64,000 nt of DNA from JAHRVQ01 sp029941905 (GTDB lineage: Bacteria; Pseudomonadota; Gammaproteobacteria; Pseudomonadales; Azotimanducaceae), in contig JAPYTQ010000025.1 of NCBI GenBank assembly GCA_029941905.1, positions 1 through 64,000 on the forward strand, given 5' to 3'. The notes under the pieces are model-generated. The model did not search any database. It was not told where the DNA came from and saw only the letters and a program-made list of their open reading frames with translations. This document shows, piece after piece, positions 53,478 through 62,400 of this stretch (the first letter of the stretch is position 1; each line of letters begins with the position of its first letter). A program made the position numbers and the translations under genes.

Positions 53478-53717
53478 TGATAGCCATCAGAGAATTTTCA
53501 ATGAGAGTGTACTGAATTGTGATACGTATTTTCAATTTATCCGGCGGTTTTTGCAGCGAATGAATCAGTCACCTTTACGCTGGCGCCGGTGTTTTTTGTC
53601 AACTTGCACTCCAGGGGTCGACTGGTGCAGCGAAACCTATGCTATTGTTCGGTTACCGAATTTGCATGAGCAATGCGAATTCTGGATATCGTTGAGCACC
53701 AAAAAGAGGAATGAGAT

Positions 53718-54134
53718 ATGGCGTACGATAAACCCATACCCACCCAGGGCACACATACCAAGCCCTTCTGGGAAGGAGCCAAACAAGGCAAGCTGATGCT
53801 GCCACGCTGTCAGGACTGTAATCGAGTCCATTGGTACCCACGTTTTATTTGCCCGTCCTGCCATTCAATGAACCTTGAATGGATCGAAGCCAGCGGTGAA
53901 GGCACGGTGCATACCTATGCCGTTCAACATTTGGCATTTGGCCCCTGGGCAGCTGAAGCCCCGTATGTCACCGCCTATATCGACCTGAATGAAGGTGATC
54001 GCATGCTAACAGTCCTTAAAGGGGTGGACCCGGGTAAGCCGGAAGAAATCAAGATTGGTACCAGGGTTAAAGTGGAATTTGAAAAAGCCAGTGACGATAT
54101 ACATATACCGTTCTGGCGCGTGGTGGAGGAGTAG
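53718..54134 (+). CDS. Zn-ribbon OB-fold protein (DUF35), thiolase partner
   Basis: The 138-residue protein has the rubredoxin-like zinc ribbon CQDCNRVHWYPRFICPSCHS near residues 34-53 and an OB-fold after it (GEGTVHTYAVQHLAFG, GTRVKVEFEKAS). DUF35 proteins bind to and activate SCPx-like thiolases. ATG 53718 is preceded by GAGG. It lies 3 bp before the thiolase gene, the usual arrangement. Confidence 0.9.
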   Translation: MAYDKPIPTQGTHTKPFWEGAKQGKLMLPRCQDCNRVHWYPRFICPSCHSMNLEWIEASGEGTVHTYAVQHLAFGPWAAEAPYVTAYIDLNEGDRMLTVLKGVDPGKPEEIKIGTRVKVEFEKASDDIHIPFWRVVEE

Positions 54135-54137
54135 AAG

Positions 54138-55349
54138 ATGCCCGGTAAATTATCAGGAGCAGCAGCCATAGTCGGTGCTGCTGAAGCGAACCAGATTGGA
54201 TTTCTTGAAGAACCGGTAACCGCGCTGCAGTTGCATATTGAGGCGATCAAGAACCTGAGTGTGCAAACAGGGGTGCCCATTAAGAACATTGAAGGTGTTT
54301 TCTCAACTGGCTGGTCGTCAGAGCTGTGCGAACACCTGGGCATTCAGCCGAAGTATATTGACACAACCGCGGTCGGCGGCTGCTCCTTTGAAATGCATGT
54401 GCATCATGCAATGGCGGCGATTCATGCAGGTATTATTGACATAGCGCTGGTGAGCCATGGGGAAAATGGCTTTTCATCCCGCAAGATTGGCGGACGTGGT
54501 GCTGGCAACTATGGCCGTGGTGGCGGCGTTTCATCCCCCGGTATGGAAATGACCATGGCGTATGGCGTTAATGGTGCGCCGTCGGGGTATGCCCACGCCA
54601 TGGTGCGACATATGCACCGGTTCGGAACCACGACAGAAGATTTTGCTCACATCGCCAAGGTAACCCGTGACTGGGCAACCCTGAACCCACGGGCAGCGAT
54701 GTATTCAAAGGAAAAGCATCCCTTCGGTGGCCCCATTACCGTCCAGCAGGTTGAAGAGTCGAGGCTGATTGCGTGGCCGCTAACGATACTACACTGTTGT
54801 ATGGTGGCGGATCATGGTGGAGCGGTGTTGGTAACCAGCCCCAAAGTGGCTGCGGGTCTTAAAACCAAACCAGTTTGGATTGCCGGTGCCGGTGAGAGCA
54901 TGGGCCATTCCAATATGATGGAGATGGATGATTTCACAGCAACATCAGCGCATATCTCCGCAGAGGCTGCCTACACCATGGCAGGTCTTGGCCCCAGCGA
55001 TATGGAAATGGCGCAGATCTATGACTCGTTCACGATTACTGCTGCGATCACAGCAGAAATGCTGGGTCTTGCTCCACGGGGTGAAGGCCACACACTTTGG
55101 AAAGATGGCCACGCAGCCCCTGGGGGTAAGTTTCCAATCAATACCAATGGTGGTGGTTTGTCATTCAACCATAGCGGCATGTACGGCATGCCACTGTTAA
55201 TTGAAGCATACCGGCAGTTATCCGGCACTGCTGAAGATGGCGTCAATGGTGACCTGGGTAAACAAACCAGTGCCAGGACCTGTGTGGTCAATGGCACTGG
55301 CGGGAGTCTTTCCACCACCGGGACCCTGGTCCTGGTAGCTGACGACTAG
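54138..55349 (+). CDS. Thiolase-like (SCPx-type acetyl-CoA acyltransferase)
   Basis: The 403-residue protein has AAIVGAAEANQIGFLEEPVT, the nucleophile region AVGGCSFEMHVHHAMAAIHA with a Cys in the expected place, AQIYDSFTITAAITAEMLGL and NTNGGGLSFNHSGMYGMPLL with the conserved His. It belongs to the lipid-transfer-protein thiolases that usually need a DUF35 partner, encoded just upstream. It probably cleaves a 3-oxoacyl-CoA with a bulky side chain. A relic of a similar gene lies at 25660. Confidence 0.9.
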   Translation: MPGKLSGAAAIVGAAEANQIGFLEEPVTALQLHIEAIKNLSVQTGVPIKNIEGVFSTGWSSELCEHLGIQPKYIDTTAVGGCSFEMHVHHAMAAIHAGIIDIALVSHGENGFSSRKIGGRGAGNYGRGGGVSSPGMEMTMAYGVNGAPSGYAHAMVRHMHRFGTTTEDFAHIAKVTRDWATLNPRAAMYSKEKHPFGGPITVQQVEESRLIAWPLTILHCCMVADHGGAVLVTSPKVAAGLKTKPVWIAGAGESMGHSNMMEMDDFTATSAHISAEAAYTMAGLGPSDMEMAQIYDSFTITAAITAEMLGLAPRGEGHTLWKDGHAAPGGKFPINTNGGGLSFNHSGMYGMPLLIEAYRQLSGTAEDGVNGDLGKQTSARTCVVNGTGGSLSTTGTLVLVADD

Positions 55350-55386
55350 TCCCAGCAGCCTGCTGGATTCGGGGGTTGGGCAAGGG

Positions 55387-56349
55387 CTACTTAAGACTGC
55401 CAAGAAATTCCAACAGCAACTCGTTGGTTCTTTGGGCTCTCTCCTGCTGAATCCAGTGCCCCGCCCCGGCGAGTATTTCGTTCTTGAACAGCCTTGGCAG
55501 GGTTTGTGCAAATTTCTCGATTGATGCAGCACCCCACTGGGTCGGGCCGTCTTTTTCGCCGCCGATAAACAGGGACGGGATTGTAATCGGCTGTCCGGCA
55601 TAGCAGGCCAGGTCTTCCCAGTCACGATCGACATTGCGGTAGCGATTTAAAGGCCCAAAAAATCCGGAGTATTCGAATTCGCGGGTATAGACATTCAGGT
55701 CTTCCTGGCTCATCCAGTCCGGCATTTTATCGGGATATACCAGTCGTTCCTTCAGGGTATGGCCCTTTGTGACCATGCTGATGTTTGGGCCATCGACAAT
55801 ATCACCACTGGCGCACCAGTAAAAACCCAAAATCCATTTTTGAATGTCTTCCTCGATTTCCCTCTCGGCTTTCCCCACTTGCTGAAAGTGATTGATATAG
55901 AAATCGTCTTCACCAGCCATCAGGGCAAACATTTCGGTAGGGCGAACAGCGCCACCACCTGCTGAGTAGGGTACAGATAACCCCGCCACGCCGGTAAACA
56001 GGTCTGGTCGCAGCAAGGCAGAATTCCACGCGATTGGCGCGCCCCAATCGTGACCGACAACCGTCACTTTGCCATTGTCAATTGCCTGCACCACACCGAC
56101 CACATCCGCTACTTTCTGCAGCATGCGGTAGTCTTCTACCCGGGTTGGTTTTGATGAGCGGCCATAACCGCGCACATCCATGGCCACCGCGTGATAACCC
56201 TGTTCAGCCAGTACGGGGAGTTGTTCCCTCCAGGAGTACCATGACTCGGGAAATCCGTGAATCATTAACACGGTAGGACCTTCCCCGGTTTCGGCGAGGT
56301 GAATTCGGATATTGTTAGCAGATACCGTACGGTGTGTGATCCCGGTCAT
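55387..56349 (-). CDS. Alpha/beta-hydrolase (epoxide hydrolase-like)
   Basis: The 320-residue protein has MIHGFPESWYSWREQLPVLA (oxyanion HGFP), MDVRGYGRSSKPTRVEDYRM, the nucleophile motif VVGHDWGAPIAWNSALLRPD with Asp in GHDWG, and GAGHWIQQERAQRTNELLLE with the catalytic His. An Asp nucleophile is the mark of epoxide hydrolases and haloalkane dehalogenases; the epoxide hydrolase layout fits better. It is convergent with the thiolase gene. Confidence 0.9.
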   Translation of the reverse strand: MTGITHRTVSANNIRIHLAETGEGPTVLMIHGFPESWYSWREQLPVLAEQGYHAVAMDVRGYGRSSKPTRVEDYRMLQKVADVVGVVQAIDNGKVTVVGHDWGAPIAWNSALLRPDLFTGVAGLSVPYSAGGGAVRPTEMFALMAGEDDFYINHFQQVGKAEREIEEDIQKWILGFYWCASGDIVDGPNISMVTKGHTLKERLVYPDKMPDWMSQEDLNVYTREFEYSGFFGPLNRYRNVDRDWEDLACYAGQPITIPSLFIGGEKDGPTQWGAASIEKFAQTLPRLFKNEILAGAGHWIQQERAQRTNELLLEFLGSLK

Positions 56350-56539
56350 GATATTTCTCTGATTTTTTTGAGAGTGTGGCGTTTTTGCGACTGTGCTGTT
56401 CAGGTTGGGAACTTTAACCCCTGAGCACCCCGGTTGACAAAAAAGTGTCTACCACGGCTTTAGCGAGTGGTAATGATTGGTTTTCTTAACCGTTAGTCTT
56501 ATTCTGACCCGGTACCCATGCGTAAATAAGGAGAAAGTA

Positions 56540-57316
56540 ATGCCTGTCCAACTTCGCCAAATCTGCCTGGTCGCCCGGGAACTGGAACCTGTGATACAGG
56601 ATTTGACTGCTATTCTTGGTATCAATCGATGCTTCGTCGACCCTGGCGTGGGTAAGTTTGGTCTTGAAAATACCCTCATGCCCATCGGCCGTAACTTCCT
56701 CGAGGTTGTCGCACCCGTGGAGGAAGGCACCGCCGGTGGTCGTTATCTGGATCGCCGTAACGGTGACGGTGGCTATATGGTGATCACTCAGGCTGATAGC
56801 GCCGAAACCCAAAAAATCGTCAGGCAAAATGCGTTGGACAATGATGTTCGTGTCGCCTTTGAATCCCAGCGTGAGGATTGGAATCTTTGCCAGTTGCATC
56901 CCGGGGATATGAAAGCTGCTTTTCTTGAAATTGAGTCGGATGCTCACAACGATTTTAACGGTCATTGGCATCCCGTGGGTGGTACTGGTTGGGAAGATAA
57001 GGTGAAGCAGGATGTCACCGTGGACTATCGAGGCGTTGAATTGCAGAGCAATGACCCGGTCGGGCTCGCTGAATTATGGGGCAGAGTCGCGGGATTGCCA
57101 GTGGAGCGAGACGGCGCAGAACTGAGAATGGCCCTTAACAATGTCGTCATCCGCTTTGTTCAGGAAGAAGATGGCCGCGGTGCGGGTTTGGGTGGCCTGG
57201 ACATTGCTGTTGCCAATCGGGATCACATACTCAGTGAAGCAAAAGCAAGAGGTTGCTATGTCTCGGATGATCGAGTCGATATTTGTGGTACGCGGTGGTA
57301 TTTACAGGATAGTTAG
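56540..57316 (+). CDS. VOC/glyoxalase-like double-domain protein
   Basis: ATG 56540 is chosen because AAGGAG lies 7 nt upstream; the frame opens 63 nt earlier without support. The 258-residue protein starts with LRQICLVARELEPVIQDLTA and has a glyoxalase_3-like pattern ILGINRCFVDPGVGKFGLEN and VGLAELWGRVAGLPVERDGA. The second half repeats the fold. It may bind a small aromatic or aldehyde substrate; the metal ligands are not obvious. Confidence 0.82.
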   Translation: MPVQLRQICLVARELEPVIQDLTAILGINRCFVDPGVGKFGLENTLMPIGRNFLEVVAPVEEGTAGGRYLDRRNGDGGYMVITQADSAETQKIVRQNALDNDVRVAFESQREDWNLCQLHPGDMKAAFLEIESDAHNDFNGHWHPVGGTGWEDKVKQDVTVDYRGVELQSNDPVGLAELWGRVAGLPVERDGAELRMALNNVVIRFVQEEDGRGAGLGGLDIAVANRDHILSEAKARGCYVSDDRVDICGTRWYLQDS

Positions 57317-57434
57317 TGCCTATCCATAAATGATTATGTGTGCTTTTCCAGTCACGTTTTGTGCTATTAAAATAGACTCAATATGCGCAAAGTAGGGTGC
57401 TGAAGTCGAAATTTGACTATTTATGGATAATCAC
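57316..57434. repeat. 119-bp segment bounded by 11-16 bp inverted repeats
   Basis: TATCCATAAAT (57321-57331) is repeated exactly in reverse complement at 57419-57429; extended, 14 of 16 bases match (57316-57331 and 57419-57434). The segment starts at the stop codon of the VOC gene. It may be a MITE-like remnant or a long hairpin. The rest of the 57317-57722 intergenic region shows no gene. Confidence 0.55.
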
Positions 57435-57621
57435 CAGTTAGGAAGCCTTTAAACCACTATTCGGCTCTTCTTGAAGCCATCCGTGAACTTATCCGGTAAC
57501 TCTGATGTCAGTATCTGTGGGACTTGTGCATGATAAACAACGCTTATAACCGCACTAGTAGCGAATACACCCTTCGACCTCTATAATCCATCACCCTGCG
57601 AATTGCAGGCACTCCTTTTTT

Positions 57622-57696
57622 AAGACGTGGGTTGAGACGTGTTTTATCGAGATGCGCTGTTGAGATGCGCTTATTCGACGCGTTTGTAGAGATACG
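57622..57696 (+). promoter_or_regulatory. Iteron-like GAGAYGYG repeats upstream of pfaD
   Basis: Related octamers AAGACGTG (57622), GAGACGTG (57634), GAGATGCG (57649), GAGATGCG (57662) and GAGATACG (57689), with a weaker CGACGCGT near 57676, are spaced about 12-15 bp apart just before the pfaD start. They may bind a regulator of the pfa genes; this is inference from pattern and position. Confidence 0.45.
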
Positions 57697-57722
57697 TTGT
57701 CTGCGTAAACCGAGATAATTTA

Positions 57723-59393
57723 ATGACATCAAGAACACAGATGACTGACCATCAGGCCAGGGATTCTGCTTCGCAGTATGTGGGCGTCTGGTCAGGGGAT
57801 GGTTCAGACACGAACTTCTTACCCCTGGACGCAGGTGTAATTCAGGCTTCAATACGCAGTTCAACCTGCGTGGTTCTGGATTCGAAGACCCACCGTATCG
57901 GATTAGCCTCACAAGGCGAGGTACATTCTGTTGCGCCTCTGAGTAAAACATCAGCTCAACAGTATCCGTTGTTGGGTATTTTGCCCCCAATGTATCCGGA
58001 ATGGCTGGGCGATCGGGGCTTCCAGGAAACCCACAGGGTACGTTTTGCATACGTCGGCGGTGCTATGGCGCGTGGCATCGGGTCTGCAAAGCTGGTCATC
58101 GAGTTAGGCCAAATGGGCGCCATGGGTATGTTTGGCTCGGCAGGACTATCACCCGAAGTTGTCGAGGCTGCGATTACAGAAATCAGCGAGGCATTGGATC
58201 CGCAAGGCATATCCTGGGGGAGTAACTTGATCCATTCGCCCAATGAGCCGGAACTGGAACACCAGATTGTGGATCTGTACCTGCGACGCGGGGTTAAAAG
58301 GGTTTCTGCATCAGCATTTATGGGTTTGACCCCGGCAATTGTACGTTATGCATGCTCGGGCTTGTCACGGGCGGATGACGGATCTGTACGGCGTCAGAAT
58401 CATGTATTTGCCAAGATCTCCCGGGAAGAGGTCGCGCGTCATTTTTTAACACCGGCGCCTCAAAAAATCCTCGATCAACTGGTTACAGAAGGTAAACTGA
58501 CCCTTGCCGAGGCAGAAATTGCAGCGACTATCCCCCTGGCAGAAGACATTATCGTCGAGTCTGATTCTGGCGGTCATACCGACAACCGGCCTCTGAATGC
58601 ACTGTTTCCGGCCATTATGAGCTTGCGTGACAGGCTCGTGGTGGAATATGGCTATGATCGACCGATTCGATTGGGCGCAGCGGGCAGCCTGGGCACGCCT
58701 GTTAGTGTCGCTGCGGCATTTTCTCTTGGTGCCGCGTTCGTACTGATCGGCACGGTACATCAGGCTGCCGTCGAATCAGGGGTTTCGGATAGCAGTCGTC
58801 AACTGCTAGCCCAGGCGGCATTGACCGATGTGGCAATGACAGCTTCTGCTGATATGTTTGAACTTGGTGTTAAAGTGCAGGTTCTGCAGCGCGGGACGAT
58901 GATGGCGGTGAGAGGTAATCAATTATACGAGCTATATAGCCGATACGATTCGATTGAAGATATTCCTGCGGACCAACGATCCAATATAGAGAAGAACATT
59001 TTCAGGTCATCACTTGAGGATATCTGGGAGCAGACACAGGAATTTTTCAACAGAACCGACCCTGGACAAATTGACAAGGCGCTGAAGAATCCAAAACACA
59101 AGATGGCGCTGATTTTTCGATGGTACATTGGCAGCTCGAGCCAGTGGCCAATTGTGGGTGATGAATCCCGCCAGATTGACTATCAGTTGTGGTGTGGTCC
59201 GGCGATGGGGGCATTCAATCGCTGGGTAGAGGGTAGTTTTTTAGAAGCGCCGGAAGCGAGAACGGTTCAACAGATAGCACTGAACCTGTTGGAAGGCGCA
59301 GCACATGTTACAAGAGCACAGCAACTCAGAACGTATGGACTGGCAATGGCGCCGGACGCGTTAAGAATTTCACCCACCTTACTTAGAGTATAG
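57723..59393 (+). CDS. pfaD: PfaD-type enoyl reductase of a PUFA/secondary-lipid synthase
   Basis: The 556-residue protein has FMN-barrel features of PfaD: RVRFAYVGGAMARGIGSAKL, MGAMGMFGSAGLSPEVVEAA, VKRVSASAFMGLTPAIVRYA, ADDGSVRRQNHVFAKISREE, VESDSGGHTDNRPLNALFPA and RLGAAGSLGTPVSVAAAFSL. PfaD is a stand-alone flavin enoyl reductase that acts in trans on the ACP-bound chain made by PfaA-C. It lies 31 bp before pfaA. In the best known EPA/DHA clusters pfaD follows pfaC, so its position here first is a different arrangement. Confidence 0.93.
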   Translation: MTSRTQMTDHQARDSASQYVGVWSGDGSDTNFLPLDAGVIQASIRSSTCVVLDSKTHRIGLASQGEVHSVAPLSKTSAQQYPLLGILPPMYPEWLGDRGFQETHRVRFAYVGGAMARGIGSAKLVIELGQMGAMGMFGSAGLSPEVVEAAITEISEALDPQGISWGSNLIHSPNEPELEHQIVDLYLRRGVKRVSASAFMGLTPAIVRYACSGLSRADDGSVRRQNHVFAKISREEVARHFLTPAPQKILDQLVTEGKLTLAEAEIAATIPLAEDIIVESDSGGHTDNRPLNALFPAIMSLRDRLVVEYGYDRPIRLGAAGSLGTPVSVAAAFSLGAAFVLIGTVHQAAVESGVSDSSRQLLAQAALTDVAMTASADMFELGVKVQVLQRGTMMAVRGNQLYELYSRYDSIEDIPADQRSNIEKNIFRSSLEDIWEQTQEFFNRTDPGQIDKALKNPKHKMALIFRWYIGSSSQWPIVGDESRQIDYQLWCGPAMGAFNRWVEGSFLEAPEARTVQQIALNLLEGAAHVTRAQQLRTYGLAMAPDALRISPTLLRV

Positions 59394-59424
59394 GTACTCT
59401 GCGCCGAGGCTAGAGCAACAATTT

Positions 59425-62400
59425 ATGACCAAGCAACAAAAAGCTAAATTTAGTCCCATCGCCGTCGTTGGCGCGAGTGGATTGTTTCCCGGTTCAATCG
59501 GCGGCCAATCCTTCTGGCGCAACATACTGGCGAGTGAAGACTTTATGTCAGATGTGCCGGAAGATCACTGGTTGATCGATGATTATTACGATCCACAACC
59601 TGGGAAGAATGGCAAGATCTACGGTAACCGTGGTGCGTTTTTGCCAAAAGTAGATTTTGATCCCATGCAATTCGGTATGCCTCCAAAGCAATTGTCGACC
59701 ACGGATTCAGCCCAACTGCTGGGCCTGATCGTGGCTGCAAAAGTTCTGGAAGACGCAAACAGTGTTCAGTTTGGCAAGGTCGATAAATCAGACATTAGTG
59801 TCATTCTGGGTGTTGCTTCGGCGACCGAGATGGTTGGCCAGATGGCCTCGCGTATCCAAAGACCGCACTGGATTAAGGCACTGCGTGATGCGGGTATCCC
59901 TGAAAGTAAGGTTGTTGAGGTTTGCGACGGTATTGAGGCGACCTATCCCGAGTGGGATGAGAGCACCTTTCCGGGATTGTTGGGCAATGTTGTTGCGGGT
60001 CGAATCGCAAACAGGCTGGATCTGGGTGGCACCAACTGCGTGGTTGATGCAGCCTGCGCCAGCAGCCTCGGCGCCGTTTCAATGGCGATCCGGGAGTTAC
60101 AGGCAGGGGATTCAAATCTTGTCATAACAGGGGGTGTGGACGCATTAAACGATACCTTCATGTATATGTGTTTCAGCCAGACACCCGCTTTGTCACCGAC
60201 AGGTGATTGCCGCCCCTTCTCCGCAGATGCTGATGGCACCATGCTGGGTGAAGGTATTGGTATGGTAGCCCTGCGCCGACTGGAAGATGCAGAACGCGAC
60301 GGTGATAGAATTTATGCTGTAATTCGCGGTGTCGGCTCTTCATCTGATGGCAAGTCCGGCAGTATCTACGCACCGGAGTCCAGAGGGCAGGCACTGGCGA
60401 TTCGTCGTGCTTATGACATGACGGATTACGATGTGGATGAGGTTGAACTGATCGAGGCCCACGGTACTGCAACAAAGGCTGGCGATGCGGCCGAGTTTGG
60501 TGGTTTGCAGTATGCCTTTGAAGCTGCCTATGAGAATGCAATCGAAGGGTCCGAAGGTAAAAAGCAGTGGTGCGCCCTGGGTAGTGTGAAGTCGCAGATA
60601 GGTCATACCAAGTCTGCGGCAGGCTCAGCGTCCCTGTTTAAGGTTGTCATGGCGCTTCATCACAAGGTCCTGCCACCGACCATTAAAGTCTCGGAACCAA
60701 ACCCTGCGCTCAAAATTGACGAGAGCCCTTTCTACCTCAGTACCGAAACACGGCCCTGGATTCACGATCCTAAATCCACCAGGAAAGCCTCCGTCAGTTC
60801 ATTTGGATTTGGTGGCAGCAATTTTCACGTCGCCCTGGAAGAACATGTATCAACCAGTGGAACCCGTGGACGATATCATGCATCACCGGTAGAGCTATTA
60901 TTATTTTCCGCGGATACTGCCAAGGATCTGGTTAGTCAAACAAAACTACTCGCAGAACAACTCGGAAATTGTTCAATAGCTACACTGGCGGCGCGACTAC
61001 AAAAAGAATTTGTTGCAGCAAAACCATGTCGTCTGGCAATCATTGCGGAAGACGGCCAGTCTGCTGTTACTCAAATTGAGCAGGCAGCACTTAAAATTAC
61101 TGCCCAGCCAGATGAACCATTTTCAATGCCGAATAAAATTCACTACGGCATGGGTGGCGTGGATAACAAGGATAATGTGCAACCAAAAATAGGCTTTTTA
61201 TTCCCCGGGCAAGGCAGTCAATATGTCAACATGGGTGCTGACATCGCCTGCGAATTCGATCAGGCGCGTGCTGCCTGGGATATCGCCAGTACCGTGGACA
61301 TCGATAGCGAATACCGACTGGACCAGGTTGTGTACCCGATACCCGTATTTTCTGATGCTGACCGGGATCAACAGAGCGAACTGCTAACGAGCACGCACTG
61401 GGCACAACCAGCCATTGGCTGTGTCAGTGCTTCATTGCTTAATTTGTTGCAGACACTTGAAGTCAAACCCGATGCAGTTGCGGGGCACAGTTATGGTGAG
61501 GTGACTGCACTCTACGCTGCGGGTGCCCTGACATCCCAGGAGAGTTTTCTGGCTGTTTCTCGTCGCCGCGGCGAACTCATGAAACAGGCAGCCTCCATCC
61601 CCGGATCGATGACTGCAGTCCGGGCGGGTCGGGATGAAGTCCAGGGATACCTGGACCAGTGGGACTGCAAGGTTGTTATCGCCAACATTAACAGCCCGAG
61701 TCAGGTGGTTATTGCGGGTGAAACGGCGGAAATTGAGAAGGCAGAACAGGAACTCGGCAAAGTCGGTGCAACATTTCGACGACTCACTGTGGCCACCGCA
61801 TTTCACACAGATATCGTCAGCCCCAGTGCCGAACCTTTCCACGAGTTTCTTGCGGATATCAAAATCAGCAAACCCAGGGTACCTGTTTATTCGAATACGA
61901 CGGCAACACCTTACAGCAACAAGCTGGGCGAGATCCGAAAAACATTGGCGTGGCAGTTGGCGAACCCGGTGCGTTTTCAGGAATCGATTGAACAGATGCA
62001 CGACGATGGTATTCGGTTGTTCGTCGAGGTTGGTCCCAGTTCTCTGCTTGCAGGTATGGTTAAGGATTGTCTTAAAGGCAGGGAGTTTTCTGTCGTTTCG
62101 CTCGATAATCGTAAACTGGATGGTCGAGCAGCATTCTGGAATTCCCTGGGAAGCCTGTCCGTTGAAGGCGTAGCGTTGAATTACCATGCGCTTTGGCAGG
62201 ATTTTGCAGAAGCAGAAGCCTTGCCTGAATCCATAGACCGATCACCGGTCACTATTAAACTGAGCGGCGCCAATCACGGTAAGCCTTATCCGCCAGAAAA
62301 TGGCTCTGCCGGTTTACCAGCGCCTAATCCTGAGGTTGCACTGGTATCTGAGATACATGTTGCACCTACTGATGTCGTTGCACCTGCCAATGTCGTTGCA

